From: Primulina eburnea
Taxonomy: Eukaryota; Streptophyta; Magnoliopsida; Lamiales; Gesneriaceae
DNA: 64,000 nt
Assembly: GCF_022965805.1 (NCBI RefSeq)
Contig: NC_133105.1
Span: 4,154,001-4,218,000, forward strand
Reading direction: 5' to 3'
Shown here: positions 59,894 to 64,000 of the stretch, one piece after another
Layout of the letters: each line of letters begins with the position of its first letter
Numbering within the stretch: the first letter of the stretch is position 1
Program-made: the position numbers and the translations under genes
The notes under the pieces: generated by a model
Databases searched by the model: none
The model's input: only the letters and a program-made list of their open reading frames with translations
What the model was told of the DNA's origin: nothing

Positions 59894-60791
59894 TACCTCT
59901 TGTTCTCCGTCCGTAAAACCCTAGAACAATTTTTGGTGTACTTTTCTAGGGTTTAGGGTACAATTGGATGAGAAAGGGGTGGATTGGGGAATTAAGTACG
60001 TGCCTTCTTAATATGATGCCACCGGAATAGATGTTGAAATCTTACCAATGCATTGATACTCTGATATTTAAACACTTGCATATAAAAATTTGGATTAAAT
60101 ACAAAATCAAAATTAAATAGATTTCTTTTACAAGTCACACATATAAAAATTATTCAATCAAATTAAATTGAATTAAAAAAACTATTTCAAAACGTACTGA
60201 TTTTCAGGAAAAATATAAATGAGAAGCTTAAGGTTAGAAAAAAGAGACCACCGATTATTTACAACGTAATCGATCAATAGTCTAAATTGCTCTCAAAAGT
60301 AAGGTATTTCTGATTTTTATAGGAATTTCTGTACCAAAAACAATTATATATCCAATTATAGTATGTATGAAACATGAAATATGTATATTCTCACCGTCTC
60401 TACCGCATGAGACAAAAATATACATCATATTCTATTGTTACAATTCTATCATATGTCTTTTTTTATTCCGTCGTCAATCGATTTGACGAATACATGAAAT
60501 CAGTACTCTCAAATTGATAGTCATCAATTTGTTTTTTACTGGTAGAACAAGTAAGCCCAGCGGGAGCTAATTTCTTTCTTATCTTCTTCGAGCTCGAGAC
60601 GAGCTAGGTTACACCTTACCCGCTCGCAGCTCGAAGATTAAACCATTTTAGCTAGAGTTTTAACCGAGCATGGGCCATCGTTTGTAGTTGGTTTTAACTT
60701 TTAAATATATCAATAAGTTTATATATCGGGTTATTCCTCACCACTAGCGGCTCGAAAATTAAACCATTTTAGTTGGAGTTTGTAATCGAGC
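59894..60791. other. Josephin gene promoter and AT-rich spacer
   Basis: TAAAACCCTAG near 59925 and TAGGGTTTAGGG near 59948 (telo-box-like words in both orientations) lie just upstream of the Josephin ATG. At 60600-60790 a segment containing CTCGAAGATTAAACCATTTT and an AGAGTTT..CGAGC word recurs ~110 bp later, a diverged tandem duplication. Confidence 0.5.
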
Positions 60792-60799
60792 GTGGCTCA

Positions 60800-61118
60800 A
60801 GACCCGATCTTTCGGACAGACAAAACGAAGTCCTCTGCTAGAAGTAGTAGTTATTTTTCACGATTTCTTGTGCGAAGTGATCTTCTTGAAGGCAGAGAAA
60901 TATCTGCTGACAAGCAATCCCAAGATTCAGCAGCTTATGGATACCTGCTAGATACCAAAGAGCCTACTTCAAACTTTATGGCCTTGAACCCATCAACGTC
61001 ATTGTTTCATGGAGTTCGAACGACAGATTATGGGAAAAAAGGAAAATATATTGGTAACGAAGGAATTATTCTCAGTTCTATTGTCAACAACTTTGTGTCT
61101 TACTGGGGCCTATATTAA
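60800..61118 (+). other. Exon-like open frame of unrecognised family
   Basis: An open frame with balanced composition in AT-rich surroundings: SSYFSRFLVRSDLLEGREIS, QDSAAYGYLLDTKEPTSNFM, ALNPSTSLFHGVRTTDYGKK. It follows an AG acceptor-like site (CGGACAG) and contains a possible donor (ATTG|GTAACG, near 61054). The only early ATG is internal, so it looks like an internal exon or a captured fragment. I do not recognise it, and no neighbouring exons were found. Confidence 0.3.
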
Positions 61119-63880
61119 TTTTTCCAGTTTAGTGTATAGTGCCATGAAATGTACTTCGTTTAATTATGTGTAAGATTTGATATCATTCCGTCAATGCAAC
61201 ATATATACTCTCATGGCGGATAATTGATGCACCATTCTGAAGTTTATTATATGTTCACAGGATTCAGGAAATCGATCAGCCACCACATTGAGGCTAATGA
61301 GTAATTAATATCCCTCAGACTGATTCTGTTCTTCAGCTTTATTGGAATCTTCTCAAGACTTATTCTAGTTATATTAAGCATATGTTGAGTCATGGTGCGT
61401 ATGACTATTTTCATGCTAGATATTCAGTTCTGAGCTAAAAAATTTTGCTATTTTGTTGTTGCCTAAAATAGAATGTAAGCTAAAACCATCACTGAAGGTT
61501 TCAAATGACAATGTTATTAGTATTTTAATTGGTATTCCTAAAATACAACTGAATGCATGTGATATCATTAAAATATCATTTATTTATTAATGTCTTTGTA
61601 GGTATAACTACAGAGTAAGCGCGGAGCAAATGGTTTTTACATATAAGAACGAGAAAGGAACAAGGGATTGCGGAACAGTAGAAGTATGGTGCAAAGTGCA
61701 ATCAGCATGGTTTTGTTTGACCAACTTGGCTTCTTGGATCTTTGATGGGTTAAAGTTTGCCTATCTTTTTTTTAAAAAAAAATTAAATATTTCCATTGTC
61801 ATGAACCGGCCTATGAAGGTCTTATTGGGTCTATTCATCCTTCAACATATTATCCTTAAAAAAAAATTTAGCATCAAATTATAGCAAAAAATATAACAAA
61901 TTTTTAATCTTCACATGTGGTGGACACATTCTTTTTCTCCCTCAGTCACCAATACATATACATGTATGTATGTGAAAAAAAAACAGAGAAAAGTGAAAAG
62001 AGAATATGATCGATCATCTTTACTTTTTTACGTCTCCGTCTATAATACACCGGATGTGTTGTACTTTTTTGTGATTTTAAATTCTTGTTGATGTGACAAT
62101 ATTTTTATTTGAATTCAGATCAACAATTGATGTTTTCTACAAAATCAAATGAGATGTAGCACACATCGTGTAACATACATGGAACCAATTAAGTTCCTCA
62201 AACCTTTCACTAAGAAATTAAACTATTTGTGATGGTTTTCATTAAATTCTGTTAAAAAAAACACTTCAGAAAAAACTTTTTTGCTTGTTTGCTTGCTTTG
62301 AATCATGTCATATGATAATGTAATAACACTAGGGGGATGTATAATGATAAGCTAAAGATCTGTTTGGAATATTTGTAAATCCCCAAAAATTATTTGCGTA
62401 GAAATCACATCATCATACCATTTTTATTTTATTTTTTTGCGTTGATAACTTTAGTAACATGCCAAACAATACATTCTTTCTTGGGATTCATTCCTTCACT
62501 CAAGCTTAGAATCATTTTTTGGAGATCATAAAAATTATTGGGTTTGTCCATGTACCGCTTTGGCTTTTCAGTATTTGTATCCTTTAATTATGTACAAAAA
62601 GATACTCCAGTTTTAGCTTGCAAAGTATGATCATCATTATTATGTATTTATTCAGAAGAAAATTATGACATTTTGGGTCCAAAATGAAGGCTTGCTGTAT
62701 AGTACTGGAATATTACTCAACTACAATGTTCTTTATCAGACAACTTGTATTTTGTGGGGATACGCAATCAGTTCTAGCTCCAATTTATCATTGGAATTCT
62801 TCTTCTTTCTTTCATCACTACTTCATTATATTTACTAAATTAGTAAATTATACTTTATTAACGATAATTATATATATTCATATGATTCGGGACAACATTA
62901 ATTTATCCATAACTCCCACGAAATTTACAGTGCACGTGTGCTATTGATTTCTTGATTACTTAGAGATGTTTGACAGAACTTATAAGCTCTAAATAGCTCT
63001 AAAAATAGCTATAATTATTTAGAACTTGTAATTTCTCGTAATTGTTTGGTAAAAAAAAACTCTGTAAACAACTTATAGCGGTCAAAATAAAATAATTTAA
63101 AAAATTTTAAGACAGCCTACCTTTTTACAAAAAAATCTCATTTTTATATTTTATTTCTCCAAAATATCTTATATATCTTCTTAAATCACCATTTTATGCC
63201 TTTTTTAATCAAAGTTAAAATACGATTTTATTATATCTTTTTATTAAGCTATAAAAACAAAAACGTTAATATTTTATTGTGTAAATTATTAACTGCATTT
63301 TTAATCAATACTTTTTTAAACACATTAAAAATAATATTAAATATTTTTTCTCCAAAAAACACATAATTTTTTTAAAATATTATATATAAGTGTTTACATT
63401 AATTCATTCATAGTATTAAATTTTTTTGATAATTTTGATTAAATAATAATAACGATTCAAGTTGTTTCTCGTAGGGTATGTATATATTTAAATTATAGCG
63501 TGCCTACATTGTCACTGAAAAAATCCTCGATTTAGGCAGCGTTTGGCCCACATAGTATTTGGATAGATTTGTCTCAAATCTCTAGTCCTGGAATTATTGT
63601 TGCCATTTAAAATATAAAACGAACAAAAACATGAAACACTTTTGATTCTTTACTTTTTTTTTAGAATTATATTTGTGTGTGTGTGTGTGTGTGTTTATTT
63701 TGCTTATCATGGTCACTTCATGCCCTCGTGGAGTATGAGCTTGTTGGATCTGGTCGCTGTTCGGTTCAAATCATGAACTAAAATCATAATCATTTCTCCA
63801 AATTCAGAGCGTAGCTGTATTTCGATCATTATTTGAAAATAAGAATTGAAATTATGGAGTAACGGTTGGTTTTGATTCAT
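61119..63880. other. AT-rich intergenic DNA
   Basis: Contains a (GT)n microsatellite at about 63673-63694. Short ORFs at 61630 and 62684 have no recognisable motif. No gene seen. Confidence 0.45.
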
Positions 63881-64000
63881 GAGTGGGTCTCATGTGAGAC
63901 CGTCTTACGGATCTTAATTTGTGAAACGGGTCAATCCTACCCATATTCACAATAAAAAGTTACACTCTTAGCATAAAAAGTAATATCTTTTCATGGATGA
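63881..64000 (+). mobile_element. GTCTCAC-type MITE, copy 5 (cut by the window end)
   Basis: GAGTGGGTCTCATGTGAGAC through AGCATAAAAAGTAATATC matches copies 3 and 4. The right end lies beyond the window. Confidence 0.85.

Overview
The window reads as nuclear DNA of a eudicot plant. It is AT-rich, with GT-AG introns, long intergenic stretches full of small transposons, and plant-type genes (SNU13, eL33, HAKAI, a Josephin protease, DUF3527, RING-CH, B3, a legume-lectin-like family). No lineage below eudicot can be fixed from the sequence alone.

Layout. 0.3-5.5 kb: an intronless gene with three near-identical in-frame 79-residue repeats (minus), divergent from the spliceosomal/snoRNP protein SNU13 (plus), then a two-exon coding fragment. 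5.5-12 kb: gene-poor, with a 1.17 kb TIR element and a 267-bp tandem duplication. 12.7-15.2 kb: a five-exon gene for a small Ser-rich protein, behind a cluster of ACGT-core (bZIP-type) motifs. 15.2-20.5 kb: gene-poor. 20.5-26.9 kb: a DUF3527 gene whose reading frame changes twice, convergent with a RING-CH membrane protein. 27-31.4 kb: repeats and a 5'-truncated LINE.

31.6-49.2 kb is the most unusual part: a tandem array alternating a B3-domain gene (copies A, B, C intact; D an old pseudogene) with a membrane-anchored lectin-like gene (two copies, both broken). After subtracting five transposon insertions, the two full units shrink to 5133 and 5124 bp. The paralogous units therefore act as each other's empty-site controls: two CACTA elements (3-bp duplications), a TTA-flanked MITE and two GTCTCAC-type MITEs can be defined to the base. 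The B3 D pseudogene carries a tandem TRIM retroelement (four LTRs, three internal regions) with tRNA-iMet primer sites.

49.2-64 kb returns to housekeeping genes: ribosomal protein eL33 (RPL35a), a DnaJ-type zinc-finger gene relic, a hAT-like MITE with an 8-bp duplication, and the convergent pair HAKAI (m6A-writer-associated RING protein) and ataxin-3/Josephin deubiquitinase. The last 4 kb is intergenic and ends inside a fifth GTCTCAC-type MITE.

All gene models come from reading splice sites and protein motifs by eye. No alignment or search was run.
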